A DNA stretch of 64,000 bases from Halalkalibacter akibai JCM 9157 (GCF_000513135.1 NZ_BAUV01000004.1:62001-126000), one strand, 5' to 3'. Positions 8,027 through 16,940 are shown, counted from the first letter of the stretch. The notes: generated by a model not told the origin, from the letters alone. Program-made: numbers and translations.

Positions 8027-9047
8027 GAAGAGATGGATTTTTCTTGTTATTGCATTTCTTTTTCTTCATTTTTATCAACTACCTTACTATTATTCACAAC
8101 CTGGTGGTGCAAAAGTTTTGGATGAGGTCATTTCAGTAGAAGGTGGTTCCGACGAGGAAAATGGTACGTTTATGTTGACTACTGTTTCAATGGGAAAGGC
8201 TAATCTTTTCTTTTATGCTTGGGCTCATCTTAGTCCGTATCGTATTTTGTATCCTGAAGAGCAAATCCGTTATCAAGGGGAGACGGATGAAGATTATCAA
8301 CATCGACAATTAATGGCAATGTCTGGATCGCAGGAAGTTGCTTCGATTGTTGCATACGAGAAAGCCGGAAGATCAATACAGTATGATTATAAAGGTGTGT
8401 TAGTAACTTCTATTATTGAGGGAATGCCTGCTCATGAATTATTGAAAGTGGGTGATCATATACTTGCGGTAGATGGCGTTGAAGTTCTTACAGCAAATCA
8501 GCTAATTGAATTTTTACAAGGAAAGAGTGAAGAGGATACGGTAGAGTTATCTGTTTTAAGAGAGAATAATTTAGAACAGGTTGAAATTGGTTTCTCTGCT
8601 TTTCCTGAGGAAATGAACGTCGAAGAAGGAAGAGTTGGGATTGGTATTTCTGCACCAATAACTGATCGTGAGGTTACATTCGACCCTCCCGTTAATATAG
8701 ATACGAGTCAAATAGGAGGACCGTCAGCAGGATTGATGTTCTCACTAGAAATGTATAATCAGCTAACAGAAAGCGATATAACAAAGGGATATGACATTGC
8801 AGGAACCGGGACGATAAACGAAGAGGGAATTGTAGGTAGGATTGGTGGAGCAAGTCAGAAAGTAGTTGCCGCTGATAAGGCTGGAGCAGACTATTTCTTT
8901 GCTCCTAATGAGGGTGGTATAGAAGGTTCAAACTACCAAGAAGCTTTAGAAGCAGCGGAAGATATCGGAACTAAAATGAAAGTCATTCCAATAGATCATT
9001 TTGATGATGCAATAGCGTTTCTGGAATCACTAGAAAGAAAAAATTAA
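8010..9047 (+). CDS. ylbL: YlbL, membrane-anchored PDZ / Lon-type (S16) protease
   Basis: A 345-residue protein with an N-terminal membrane anchor (residues about 6-25), a PDZ domain (about 115-205, with VTSIIEGMPAHELLKVGDHILAVDG in the middle) and a C-terminal S16 protease domain. The catalytic dyad is visible: Ser239 in GGPSAG and Lys284 in GGASQK. In B. subtilis YlbL has been linked to removal of the DNA-damage cell division inhibitor YneA, together with CtpA. A TTG at 7986 is in frame, but ATG 8010 follows GGAGAAC and gives the family N-terminus. A strong terminator follows. Confidence 0.93.
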   Translation: MTSRIKKRWIFLVIAFLFLHFYQLPYYYSQPGGAKVLDEVISVEGGSDEENGTFMLTTVSMGKANLFFYAWAHLSPYRILYPEEQIRYQGETDEDYQHRQLMAMSGSQEVASIVAYEKAGRSIQYDYKGVLVTSIIEGMPAHELLKVGDHILAVDGVEVLTANQLIEFLQGKSEEDTVELSVLRENNLEQVEIGFSAFPEEMNVEEGRVGIGISAPITDREVTFDPPVNIDTSQIGGPSAGLMFSLEMYNQLTESDITKGYDIAGTGTINEEGIVGRIGGASQKVVAADKAGADYFFAPNEGGIEGSNYQEALEAAEDIGTKMKVIPIDHFDDAIAFLESLERKN

Positions 9048-9060
9048 ATAATTCTAGTTA

Positions 9061-9105
9061 AGTAAGCGAGCTACGAATTAAAGTGTAGCTCGTTTACTTT
9101 TTTTA
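9061..9105. terminator. Bidirectional terminator between ylbL and tmcAL
   Basis: AGTAAGCGAGCTAC pairs with GTAGCTCGTTTACT and is followed by a T run. It separates the convergent genes ylbL and tmcAL. Confidence 0.85.
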
Positions 9106-9132
9106 TAGGACTAGTGTGTTTTGAATTAGGGA

Positions 9133-10344
9133 CTAGTAGATAATCGGTGACCTTGAGAACTCTTGCCTCATCTCATGTAACTGGTGTTTTTTTTGAAGTG
9201 GACTTAAATAAACATTTGTTATCCGTTCCTCGATTTGTGCTTGAATTCCTTCGGCTTTTGCAAATTTGGTGATGAGAGGAGTTTCTCGATGTTGTTTCGT
9301 TTTTTTTATGAAAGTTTGTCCGTTTCTCGTCATCCCTAAAAGCCTAATGTAAGAAGGTTTTACAAAGGCACATGCTTCTTCCATCTCGACTTTTGAAGTG
9401 TTTGTTAATATATGAGTGGCTAAACGTTGTAGACGAGTCCATGTGTAGCGTTTTGTCTTGAACTCTTGCATCCATTCAGCAAAAGAAGATGCTTTTTTAA
9501 TCGTTTCATAAACTCGGTATTCAAGTCCTTCTTCACATTCGTAAATCTCCCGTAACTGTTCTCTATTTGTTGAGAGAACTTTGTATTGGAGTAAGTCGAA
9601 ATAGTGTTCCCAAGTATGTAGGGTTAAATAATTTCTTTTATAGGTAGCTAAAAGATTAAAGGTTTGTTTAGGAACAACATGTTCAATCTGTTGTAAATCT
9701 GTTTCTGCTATTGCTTTGCGTATACTTGTAGCACTAGCAATTGGATGAGGCGAGATCGTTGACTCATGGTAATGAGCTTGACGCCGAAGGGTCGTGGTAG
9801 CTTGAATGGCAGATCTTTGTTCTTTAATTGCTTTTACGTAATGATAGCCAAGAATGTTGTTTGGTTCTGAGAGTTGTAACACGTTAGAGTCTGTTTGAAG
9901 TTTACTGAAAGCTGAACTAGTGGCACGAGGATAACTGTACCCCAATTTAGTAAACTCTTTAACTAGTTTGTTAAATTCAGTTTGATGTTGGTTCATAAAC
10001 GATACTAATTGTTTAAAAGCCAGTATATCGCCGGATTCACTACCAAAATTCACATAGTCACAACCGATGGCATCTAATATTGCGATTGCTCCGTTCGCAA
10101 ACGTTTCTGCTTTTTGGGTAGAATAAATATAAGGGAGTTCAAGAACTAAATCAACTCCATTTGCAAGTGCCATTTCTGTACGGGACCATTTAGAAACGAT
10201 AGCAGGCTCTCCACGTTGTAAAAAAGAAGAGCTCATGACAACAATGACTACATCGGCACCTGTTATTTCTTTAGCTTGTTCTACTTGGTACAAATGCCCA
10301 TTATGAAAAGGATTGTACTCAACTACAATTCCAACGGCTTTCAA
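9133..10344 (-). CDS. tmcAL: tRNA(Met) cytidine acetate ligase TmcAL (YlbM)
   Basis: TmcAL activates acetate with ATP and makes N4-acetylcytidine at the wobble position of elongator tRNA(Met). The 403-residue product begins with the nucleotidyltransferase motif GIVVEYNPFHNGHLYQ (HxGH), followed by VIVVMSSSFLQRGEPAI and VDLVLELPYIYSTQKAE, all typical of YlbM. The C-terminal half is helical and basic, as expected for tRNA binding. It lies alone on the minus strand, divergent from ylbN, as in B. subtilis. Confidence 0.93.
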   Translation of the reverse strand: MKAVGIVVEYNPFHNGHLYQVEQAKEITGADVVIVVMSSSFLQRGEPAIVSKWSRTEMALANGVDLVLELPYIYSTQKAETFANGAIAILDAIGCDYVNFGSESGDILAFKQLVSFMNQHQTEFNKLVKEFTKLGYSYPRATSSAFSKLQTDSNVLQLSEPNNILGYHYVKAIKEQRSAIQATTTLRRQAHYHESTISPHPIASATSIRKAIAETDLQQIEHVVPKQTFNLLATYKRNYLTLHTWEHYFDLLQYKVLSTNREQLREIYECEEGLEYRVYETIKKASSFAEWMQEFKTKRYTWTRLQRLATHILTNTSKVEMEEACAFVKPSYIRLLGMTRNGQTFIKKTKQHRETPLITKFAKAEGIQAQIEERITNVYLSPLQKKHQLHEMRQEFSRSPIIY

Positions 10345-10491
10345 CCTTCCTCACCTTCTTTCTTTTTAGTTAATTGTTCTTTTGCTTTACTTTACTCTTC
10401 TTTTTTGTCATGCTACAATAAACGTCATGCTTTAAACAAGTATTACCCCGTTTTACAAAAAGTATAGACCATTTAGTGTAAAGAAAAAAGG

Positions 10492-10520
10492 TTGACATTC
10501 ATTTGGTGTAGAGCTATACT
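10492..10520 (+). promoter_or_regulatory. SigA promoter for ylbN-rpmF
   Basis: TTGACA (10492-10497), a 17-bp spacer, TATACT (10515-10520), about 30 bases before the ylbN start. Both boxes are near consensus. Confidence 0.75.
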
Positions 10521-10550
10521 TAATTTTGTTGTCTTAGAGGTGATCAGAAA

Positions 10551-11069
10551 ATGAAATGGTCATTACAGCAATTATCAGTTGCCAAACATAAACCATTTAC
10601 ATTCGAAGAAACAATTGATTTGTCTAGCGTAATGAAGTTAAACACAGAAATTAGGTCTGTTTCTCCAATTTCAGTAAAAGGAGAAGTCGTGTATACTGGC
10701 TCGTTGATAACTTTCAAGCTAGATATCGACGGAGAGTTAATTCTTCCTTGTTCGAGAACTCTTGCGGACGTGAAGTTCCCGATTGATATTCACGAGACGA
10801 TCTACTTTCATCCAGAAGATGTTTATGTTACTGCTAGTGTAGATCCTGATGACATTCACTTTTTTGAGGGAGATGTAATTGAACTACTTCCTGCGATAGA
10901 AGAGTTAGTGTTGTTAGAGATTCCAATTTCGATTTTTGCTGACGAAGATGTCGAGGGACCTGCTCCGAAATCAGGTAAAGATTGGGAATTGTTCAAGAAA
11001 GAAGAACAAAATAATAGGATTGATCCAAGACTAGCGGATCTAGCCAAGTTTTTTGAGAAGAAGGAATAG
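10551..11069 (+). CDS. ylbN: YlbN, DUF177/YceD family protein
   Basis: Homologue of YceD, a protein tied to accumulation of 23S rRNA and almost always encoded just before rpmF. The 172-residue acidic product has KWSLQQLSVAKHKPF at the N-terminus, the family core SLITFKLDIDGELILPCSRTL, and the C-terminal IDPRLADLAKFFEKKE. No catalytic motif is seen. The ribosome site AGAGGTGATC precedes ATG 10551. It forms an operon with rpmF, which suggests a part in 50S ribosome synthesis. Confidence 0.92.
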   Translation: MKWSLQQLSVAKHKPFTFEETIDLSSVMKLNTEIRSVSPISVKGEVVYTGSLITFKLDIDGELILPCSRTLADVKFPIDIHETIYFHPEDVYVTASVDPDDIHFFEGDVIELLPAIEELVLLEIPISIFADEDVEGPAPKSGKDWELFKKEEQNNRIDPRLADLAKFFEKKE

Positions 11070-11164
11070 GAAAGTCGAAGCACCGGCAAAACGTTCGGGC
11101 CTTCATTTCATATAACCAACTAAATAAAGGTTGGAACGATTAGATTTTTAAGGAGGTGGGAATG

Positions 11165-11338
11165 ATGGCAGTACCTTTTAGAAGAACATCTAAAACTCGC
11201 AAAAATAAGCGTCGTACTCACTACAAGTTAGCAGTACCTGGTATGGTTAAATGTCCTGAGTGTGGAGAAATGAAGCTAAGCCACCGTATTTGTAAAGAGT
11301 GTGGCTCTTACAAAGGCCAAGATGTGGTTAGCAAGTAA
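11165..11338 (+). CDS. rpmF: Ribosomal protein bL32, zinc-binding form
   Basis: A 57-residue 50S subunit protein. [19 protein letters not shown] gives the basic N-terminus, and two CxxC pairs (CPEC and CKEC) show the zinc-ribbon (C+) version rather than the zinc-free paralogue. In-frame ATG 11162 and GTG 11156 lie closer to or inside AAGGAGGTG (11150-11158); ATG 11165 gives the conserved MAVPF start and ideal spacing. A terminator follows directly. Confidence 0.97.
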   Translation: MAVPFRRTSKTRKNKRRTHYKLAVPGMVKCPECGEMKLSHRICKECGSYKGQDVVSK

Positions 11339-11348
11339 TAAATAGGTT

Positions 11349-11383
11349 AAAAAAGACGAAGAGATTCTTCGTCTTTTTTTTAT
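11349..11383 (+). terminator. Terminator of rpmF
   Basis: AAAAAAGACGAAG, a five-base loop, then CTTCGTCTTTTTTTT. Confidence 0.9.
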
Positions 11384-11468
11384 GCCTTCATTTACCTGTG
11401 TGCAAAGGTATTGGGAATGATTGATATTTGCCCCTGTTTATCTGAGAAACAGGAGAGGTGAGAATAAA

Positions 11469-11500
11469 TGTCGAAAAAATATATATAAGGTTATGTCGAA
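11469..11500 (+). promoter_or_regulatory. Two perfect Spo0A-box sequences upstream of the crotonase gene
   Basis: TGTCGAA occurs at 11469-11475 and again at 11494-11500, in the same orientation and 25 bp apart, separated by an AT-rich TATATATAAGG stretch. Each matches the 0A-box core 7 of 7. They also lie within a short repeated phrase (ATGTCGAAAA), so a local duplication unrelated to Spo0A is possible. A hairpin CCCCTGTTT/AAACAGGAG lies at about 11431-11456. Confidence 0.4.
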
Positions 11501-11515
11501 AAGGGGAGCTTACAT

Positions 11516-12274
11516 ATGAAAAACGTATTAATTGAACAGGAAAAAAACGGTGCAACATGGATTGTAATTAATAGAGAAAATAAAAGGAATGCCATTAATT
11601 TTGAAGTGATTGAAGAGCTAAACATAGCTTTAACGAAAGCGGAGAATGATAATAGTGGGATTGTTATCATAACTGGAGCGGGTGATCGAGCCTTTTGTTC
11701 AGGAGGAGATCTAGAGTGTTTTCGTGATTTGAAAACAAAGGAAGAGGCAAGTGGCATGCTTACGCAAATGGGAAATATTTTAGAACGTCTCATGTTTTTT
11801 CCTAAAATAACAGTAGCTGCTCTTAATGGTACGGCTGTTGGAGGAGGTTGCGAGCTATCGATGGCTTGTGACTTCAGAGTGGCTGCGCCCCATGTGAAGA
11901 TGGGATTTGTCCAGGGGAAATTAGGTATTACTACAGGTTGGGGAGGAGGAACCATTCTTCTTCAAAAAATAGCTAAAGTCCGAGCTATGGAAATGTTATT
12001 GTCAGCAAATATTTATTCAATCGACACTTTAGTAGAAATAGGTGTAGTGAACAAAATCATTAACGACCCTTTTCATGAAGGGGTTATGGGATGGATTTCT
12101 TCTTTCATTGATAATGTTGAGGTACAAAAATCATATAAAGCAAGGCTATTAGACAATGTCGACCGTCAATTAATTTCTCAAAATATGAAAAGAGAAATTG
12201 AACAATGTGCAAGTCTATGGGAAAGTGATGCTCATCATGAGGCAGTGGAACGATTTTTAAAGGGACCGAAGTAA
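11516..12274 (+). CDS. Enoyl-CoA hydratase/isomerase-family protein, decarboxylase-like
   Basis: A crotonase-fold protein of 252 residues. The CoA-binding and oxyanion segments are complete: ENKRNAINF (about 20-28), GAGDRAFCSGGDL (about 54-66) and GTAVGGGCELSMACDFRVAA with Glu113. The second hydratase glutamate (in FGQPE of rat mitochondrial hydratase) is replaced by Gln133 in MGFVQGKLG, and the next stretch GITTGWGGG carries Trp142. The FV...G...WGG pattern resembles ethylmalonyl-CoA decarboxylase-type crotonases more than true hydratases. A decarboxylating or proofreading role on a branched acyl-CoA is possible but unproven. It sits alone between rpmF and gerR, a place where B. subtilis has no such gene. 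The upstream Spo0A-box sequences may link it to sporulation. Confidence 0.85.
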   Translation: MKNVLIEQEKNGATWIVINRENKRNAINFEVIEELNIALTKAENDNSGIVIITGAGDRAFCSGGDLECFRDLKTKEEASGMLTQMGNILERLMFFPKITVAALNGTAVGGGCELSMACDFRVAAPHVKMGFVQGKLGITTGWGGGTILLQKIAKVRAMEMLLSANIYSIDTLVEIGVVNKIINDPFHEGVMGWISSFIDNVEVQKSYKARLLDNVDRQLISQNMKREIEQCASLWESDAHHEAVERFLKGPK

Positions 12275-12461
12275 ATTAGTGAATAGATAGCAAGGTTTTC
12301 GGTAATAATTGATTATTAGACTAGTGTCATTAATGAAACAAGATTGAAAAATTTAAAGTCTAGTGATTTAAGCAGATTAATCTGTTTTTGTAAAAATAAT
12401 AAGTCTTTTAACTCTACTAGATGCATAGTTATAAGCAAATAAAACTTTAAGGAGGGATTCT

Positions 12462-13073
12462 ATGACAACGATTCGCCAGGATGCATGGAGTACAGATGAA
12501 GATTTAATACTAGCTGAAGTAGTGCTAAGACATATAAGAGAAGGTAGCACACAGCTCTCAGCATTTGAAGAAGTAGGAGAGCGACTGTCTAGAACAAGTG
12601 CTGCTTGTGGTTTTAGGTGGAATTCAGCAATTAGAAAGAAATATGAGTCAGCAATAGCATTAGCGAAAAAACAACGTTCTAAAGGGAAAAAAATACAGCT
12701 CGAACAGGATGAATGGACCGTGGAAACGAGTAAAGAGTTGATAGAACCTGTTGCGAATAAGCTGGAAACGGAAGAACCTAAGAAACTTAAAGAAGAACGT
12801 AGAGAAGAACCAAAAGAAGTTGTAACAAACAATGATCAATCTTTAACAATGGAAATGGTTCTATCCTTTTTAGAAGAATATCATGAAAATACAAAAACGC
12901 ACATACCAAGAGAAGAACTAGAATTACTTAGAAATGAAAATGATCAACTACGCCAGGAACTTGAGAAAATAAAACAAGAAAAGAAAGTAATGACAGAAGA
13001 TTATCGTGCTCTTCTTTCAATTATGGATCGTGCTAGAAAATTATCGATCTATGAGACTGTTCAAGAAACGTAA
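12462..13073 (+). CDS. gerR: GerR (YlbO), RsfA-family sporulation transcription regulator
   Basis: GerR is a SigE-dependent mother-cell regulator that shapes SigE-regulon expression and spore germination properties. The 203-residue product has a Myb/SANT-like DNA-binding domain at residues about 6-60 ([20 protein letters not shown], then [19 protein letters not shown]), a charged linker rich in Lys and Glu, and a C-terminal coiled coil (about 145-185) likely to dimerise. The start ATG follows AAGGAGGGATT. The order rpmF-gerR-ylbP-panE matches B. subtilis, apart from the inserted crotonase gene. The paralogue RsfA is an alternative name, but position favours GerR. Confidence 0.88.
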   Translation: MTTIRQDAWSTDEDLILAEVVLRHIREGSTQLSAFEEVGERLSRTSAACGFRWNSAIRKKYESAIALAKKQRSKGKKIQLEQDEWTVETSKELIEPVANKLETEEPKKLKEERREEPKEVVTNNDQSLTMEMVLSFLEEYHENTKTHIPREELELLRNENDQLRQELEKIKQEKKVMTEDYRALLSIMDRARKLSIYETVQET

Positions 13074-13090
13074 TCCAGATTGAAAAGGTA

Positions 13091-13127
13091 AAAAGAACCT
13101 GCTATCAACTACATAGCAGGTTCTTTT
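13091..13127. terminator. Bidirectional terminator between gerR and ylbP
   Basis: AAAAGAACCTGCTAT pairs perfectly with ATAGCAGGTTCTTTT. There are A and T runs on both sides, so it serves both convergent genes. Confidence 0.9.
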
Positions 13128-13132
13128 CAATT

Positions 13133-13672
13133 TTAATCTTCGTCTTTTTCATGTTTAGCTTGCTCAGTTGCTTCCACATTGATTGGCTCTTGTCCTGAAC
13201 TTTGCTCATGAACTCCAGCTGGGTACCAAACAAACGGACTTTCGCCGCGGTCTCTTGAAGCATCGTAAGTTGCTGCTTCAAAACCCATATGATTCCAGAA
13301 TTCACTAGATCCTTGCCTAGCATTTGTTTTTATTGGAAGTTCAAATGACTTGGCGAAGTTAACTAATGCTTCTCCATACCCTTGTTTTCGGTAAGGCTCC
13401 AGAACTTCTAATTTCCAAAGCTCTAAATAATCTTGAGGTGGATCAAAGTAACGGTCAAATTTTCCGGCGATTCGATATAAGCTCATACGGGCAACAAGTT
13501 TTTTACCGTAGTAAATACCGTAAAAAGGTGATTCACTATCATTTTCGATGATATTAGCTTCAAGATCGCCCTTCATTGAAAGTTCGGCAGATCCGAATTC
13601 ACGAAAATTCTTAAATTCTTCTAATGTTTTATAATTTACAAGTAAACGCTTAACTTTATAGTCGTTCATCAT
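13133..13672 (-). CDS. ylbP: YlbP, GNAT-family N-acetyltransferase
   Basis: A 179-residue GNAT acetyltransferase homologous to YlbP. NDYKVKRLLVNYKTLEEFK is at the N-terminus, the ENDSESPFYGIYYGKKLVARMSLY strand pair follows, and the acetyl-CoA loop LEVLEPYRKQGYGEALVNFA carries the Q/R-x-x-G-x-G/A signature. The C-terminal 25 residues are acidic and low in complexity. The start is taken at the ATG pair preceded by AAAGGGG (13672 or 13669); ORF codons further up lack a ribosome site. The substrate is unknown. Convergent with gerR. Confidence 0.87.
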   Translation of the reverse strand: MMNDYKVKRLLVNYKTLEEFKNFREFGSAELSMKGDLEANIIENDSESPFYGIYYGKKLVARMSLYRIAGKFDRYFDPPQDYLELWKLEVLEPYRKQGYGEALVNFAKSFELPIKTNARQGSSEFWNHMGFEAATYDASRDRGESPFVWYPAGVHEQSSGQEPINVEATEQAKHEKDED

Positions 13673-13850
13673 AAAAACCCCTTTCACAATATAATTCACC
13701 TACTTATTTTACTACAAATTTGATTGTAAGCGTTTAGTTTCGTCAAAAAAAATAATGAAAGTAAAAAAATAACCTTAATCTTCAGGAAAAAATATTAGTT
13801 ATTGAAGATAATGTGGTACAATTTTCATAAAAAATTAAGGAGTGTTACTT

Positions 13851-14780
13851 GTGAGGATTGCTGTGGTAGGGTCTGGTTCAATCGGAATGCTAGTAACATT
13901 CTATTTGTCTAAGAGTGGACATGAGGTTATATTACTAACGAATCGTAAGCAACAAGAAAAATCGGTTAATGAAAACAGCCTTAATTTACTCAGAAATGAT
14001 CAAAAATATAATAGTAGCAAAGTGTATGCCCATACTATCCATAAAATAGAAAATATTGAACCAATTGATCTATTAATTATAACTGTAAAAGCTTATCAGG
14101 TAGATGAGGTGTTAGCTCATTTAGAAAATAGACAAGTTCATGTTAAAGCAATACTGTTTATGCAAAATGGAATGTCGCATGTTGAAAACATCTCATATTT
14201 AGGTTTTTCAGAGGTTGCTGTGGCTGTTATAGAGCATGGTGCGGTTAGAATAAATGACTTTACCGTTCACCATACAGGGATTGGACAACTTAAATGGTCC
14301 TACATTCGAGAAGGAGACCAGGTTATTAAAGATGTTTTTAAAACTGTTTCAAGTGTGCACTTCAACATTTCTTATAGTAGAGAGTGGAGACAAATGTTAG
14401 AGGATAAATTAATCGTCAATGCTTGTATTAATCCGTTAACGGCTCTTTTTCTTTTGAAAAATGGAGAGTTACTTAATAATACTCATTATCAACAAATGAT
14501 GAAAAGGGTATTTCAGGAGGTTTCTACTGTTCTGGAAATTAAAACAGAAAAACAAGCCGATTATTGGGGATATGTTAAAGATATATGTCTCAAAACCGCA
14601 GATAATCATTCTTCTATGGTGATGGATATTAAGCATAGAAGAAAAACAGAAATAGATAGTATTATCGGATATTTAATTCGCCGTGCTGAAAAAAAACAAA
14701 CACAAGTTGCTATCTTACCTTTTTTATTAGAGGGGATACGAGCGAAGGAAGCGCAAATGGGGGTACTAGAAAATGGGTGA
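13851..14780 (+). CDS. panE: 2-dehydropantoate 2-reductase (ketopantoate reductase)
   Basis: Reduces ketopantoate to pantoate with NADPH for pantothenate and CoA synthesis. The 309-residue product has the Rossmann motif VVGSGSIG at the N-terminus, the family LLIITVKAYQVDEVL segment (with the conserved Lys), LFMQNGM, and the C-terminal domain with KLIVNACINPLTAL and SSMVMDIKHRRKTEIDSI. The start is GTG 13851, preceded by AAGGAGTG; a GTG at 13842 is in frame but overlaps the ribosome site. It overlaps the next gene by 8 bases. Matches B. subtilis ylbQ by position. Confidence 0.92.
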   Translation: MRIAVVGSGSIGMLVTFYLSKSGHEVILLTNRKQQEKSVNENSLNLLRNDQKYNSSKVYAHTIHKIENIEPIDLLIITVKAYQVDEVLAHLENRQVHVKAILFMQNGMSHVENISYLGFSEVAVAVIEHGAVRINDFTVHHTGIGQLKWSYIREGDQVIKDVFKTVSSVHFNISYSREWRQMLEDKLIVNACINPLTALFLLKNGELLNNTHYQQMMKRVFQEVSTVLEIKTEKQADYWGYVKDICLKTADNHSSMVMDIKHRRKTEIDSIIGYLIRRAEKKQTQVAILPFLLEGIRAKEAQMGVLENG

Positions 14781-15156
14781 TATAGTTGCTTGGGTGATTG
14801 CCACGATTGTAACCATTCCTTTAATAGGGTGGTATATCATTTACATTACAACGGTAAAGATATCAAAAAATAAATCTAAATCTATTCGATTAGCATCAGA
14901 TTGGACAACGGTCTTATTTATGGCTGCTGTCTATTTTATTATGGTAGAGTTGTGGGAGAAATCTTTTTTTTGGATCATTTTAGCTTTGTTTTTCTTTATT
15001 GCTATTCTGTTTACTTGGATACATTGGAAATTATCTGGGGATATTGAAACGTCAAAATTGTTCAGAGGAATTTGGCGATTTAATTTTCTGTTGTTTTTTG
15101 TTGTCTATCTTTTATTATTCAGTTATGGATTATTGTCAAGAATATTCTTTTCATAA
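14773..15156 (+). CDS. Small four-helix membrane protein (DUF3397-like)
   Basis: A 127-residue protein with four hydrophobic segments (about residues 5-25, 43-60, 65-84 and 102-124) separated by short basic loops. It has no catalytic motif. It resembles the DUF3397 family found next to bshC in Bacillaceae, but the function is unknown. The start ATG lies within the panE 3' end (8-base overlap), so translation is probably coupled. The gap to bshC is 83 bases. Confidence 0.75.
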   Translation: MGDIVAWVIATIVTIPLIGWYIIYITTVKISKNKSKSIRLASDWTTVLFMAAVYFIMVELWEKSFFWIILALFFFIAILFTWIHWKLSGDIETSKLFRGIWRFNFLLFFVVYLLLFSYGLLSRIFFS

Positions 15157-15239
15157 GCAAGTCGTAACAGTTGGAACATAACATCATACTTTGCTATGAT
15201 GAAGAAGAATTTAGTTTTACGAAGGGGACGTCTAAAGAT

Positions 15240-16856
15240 ATGGAAGTGAAGGAGATTAACCTAGTAGGTAACAATGGTTTTCTGTATGACTATACAAATG
15301 GCATTCAAACATGTAATCAATTTTTTGATTATACATATACCGACGAATTAAAATATAAAGCTAGACTAGACCATCTTAATACACGCATCTTTCATCGAGC
15401 TGAATTGGCGGATTATTTTGAACAAATTCATTCCACTCTTACTTATGCGAAAGAAGCTAGCATTCAGATAGAGAAACTTAGACAACTTAATTCTGTTGTA
15501 GTAGTGGGGGGGCAACAAGCTGGTTTATTAACTGGGCCACTATATACAGTTTATAAGGCGATGTCCATCATTCTCTTAGCAAAACAACAAGAAGAAGAGT
15601 TGAACATACCAGTTGTACCGATCTTCTGGGTTGCAGGAGAAGATCATGATTTAGATGAAATTCGTTATGTGTATATTGAGCGAAATACGAACTGGAAAAA
15701 ACATATGTACCATGAACCTGCTGTTAGCTCTGCTTCGAATATTAAGTTAAATCATGAAGAAATGAGAAAGTGGCTAAAAGGAGTTTATGCTTCTTTACCT
15801 GAGACTTCACATACAAATACATTGATAGATAAAGTAAATGTGATTGTCGAGCAGGCTAAAACGATTACAGACTTTTTTAAACGTATGATGAATTGGTTCT
15901 TTGGTTGTGAAGGTTTATTACTGCTAGATGCTCATGATCCTGAGATTAGAAAATTAGAGATACCCTTTTTTAAAGAGTTGATTAATAATGTCGAGCATGT
16001 ACAAGAATTTCAACAGCAAGGTGCTCGCGCTTTTGCTAATTGTGGATATGGTGAGCCAGTTGTAACGGAGAGAGAAAATGCTCATTTATTTTTGGAAGTT
16101 AAAGATGAGCGAAGACGATTAGACTTCCAAGAAGGTCATTTTCTTGTCCGAGGAACTGATATGGTTTACTCGAAAGAACAACTTCTTCAATTACTCGAGG
16201 CGCACCCGGAGAGATTTAGTAATAATGTTGTGACTAGACCTTTAATGCAGGAGTGGTTATTGCCTGTACTAGCTTTTGTATCTGGTCCAGGAGAAATTAA
16301 GTACTGGGCAACAATTAAAGAAGTGTTTAATCATTTTCATTTTAAAATGCCACCTGTTATCCCTAGAATACAAATGACTGTTGTACCATCACGTGTGAAT
16401 AAGTGGTTAAAGGAATTAAACTACGATATTTTACCTTTTATGAATGGTGAAATGAAATCGTTAAGGGATTCCTGGCTGGAGGAGATTACTCCTTATCCGA
16501 TTGAAGACGTGATCAGTAAAGTAAAACAAGATATTGAATATCACCATGCTCCTCTCAGACAACTAGCAGAAGAAATGGATCCTACATTAAGAGAGTTGAG
16601 TGAGAAAAATTTAGTTATTTTAAATAATCAGATAGAATTTATGGAAAGAAAAATGAAAAATTTTCATCGACAAAAACATGAACAGACTCTTTCAAAATTT
16701 ACTGAATCAGGTCGGTGGTTGGCTCCGTTGAATCGACCTCAGGAAAGAGTTTTTCATCCAATATTGTTGATGAATGTCATCGGTGAAGTTGATTTAAAGC
16801 GATTATTGTCAACTGAGATGTCGTTAAACGACACACACAAAATTGTTTATTTGTAA
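15240..16856 (+). CDS. bshC: BshC, putative cysteine-adding enzyme of bacillithiol synthesis
   Basis: BshC performs the last step of bacillithiol synthesis, joining cysteine to glucosaminyl-malate. The 538-residue product aligns with B. subtilis YllA: NSVVVVGGQQAGLLTGPLYT, VVPIFWVAGEDHDLDEIRYV, ERFSNNVVTRPLMQEWLLPVLAF and SGPGEIKYWA. A coiled coil lies at about residues 450-490. The frame is open upstream to a TTG at 15171, but ATG 15240 gives the family N-terminus and length; GAAGGGGA lies 12 bases upstream, a little far. Found with panE and the membrane gene; a terminator follows. Confidence 0.93.
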   Translation: MEVKEINLVGNNGFLYDYTNGIQTCNQFFDYTYTDELKYKARLDHLNTRIFHRAELADYFEQIHSTLTYAKEASIQIEKLRQLNSVVVVGGQQAGLLTGPLYTVYKAMSIILLAKQQEEELNIPVVPIFWVAGEDHDLDEIRYVYIERNTNWKKHMYHEPAVSSASNIKLNHEEMRKWLKGVYASLPETSHTNTLIDKVNVIVEQAKTITDFFKRMMNWFFGCEGLLLLDAHDPEIRKLEIPFFKELINNVEHVQEFQQQGARAFANCGYGEPVVTERENAHLFLEVKDERRRLDFQEGHFLVRGTDMVYSKEQLLQLLEAHPERFSNNVVTRPLMQEWLLPVLAFVSGPGEIKYWATIKEVFNHFHFKMPPVIPRIQMTVVPSRVNKWLKELNYDILPFMNGEMKSLRDSWLEEITPYPIEDVISKVKQDIEYHHAPLRQLAEEMDPTLRELSEKNLVILNNQIEFMERKMKNFHRQKHEQTLSKFTESGRWLAPLNRPQERVFHPILLMNVIGEVDLKRLLSTEMSLNDTHKIVYL

Positions 16857-16889
16857 ATTCGTGTAAAGTCATTCCGTCGAATTGTGGAT

Positions 16890-16922
16890 AAAAAAAACCT
16901 GCCTTAGGGCAGGTTTTTTTTG
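16890..16922 (+). terminator. Terminator of bshC
   Basis: AAAAAAACCTGCC, a TTAG loop, GGCAGGTTTTTTTT. It separates bshC from the dcw cluster. Confidence 0.9.
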
Positions 16923-16940
16923 TTGTGGATAAATTGAAAA

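Noticed and set aside
11470-11487. Tiny leader peptide frame before the crotonase gene (ATG at 11469, six codons)
   Set aside because: A good ribosome site precedes it, but six codons with no attenuator structure are not enough to claim a leader peptide.
13725-13738. cre-like sequence TGTAAGCGTTTAGT near ylbP
   Set aside because: It departs from the CcpA consensus at two end positions and no catabolic gene is next to it; below the level I would report.
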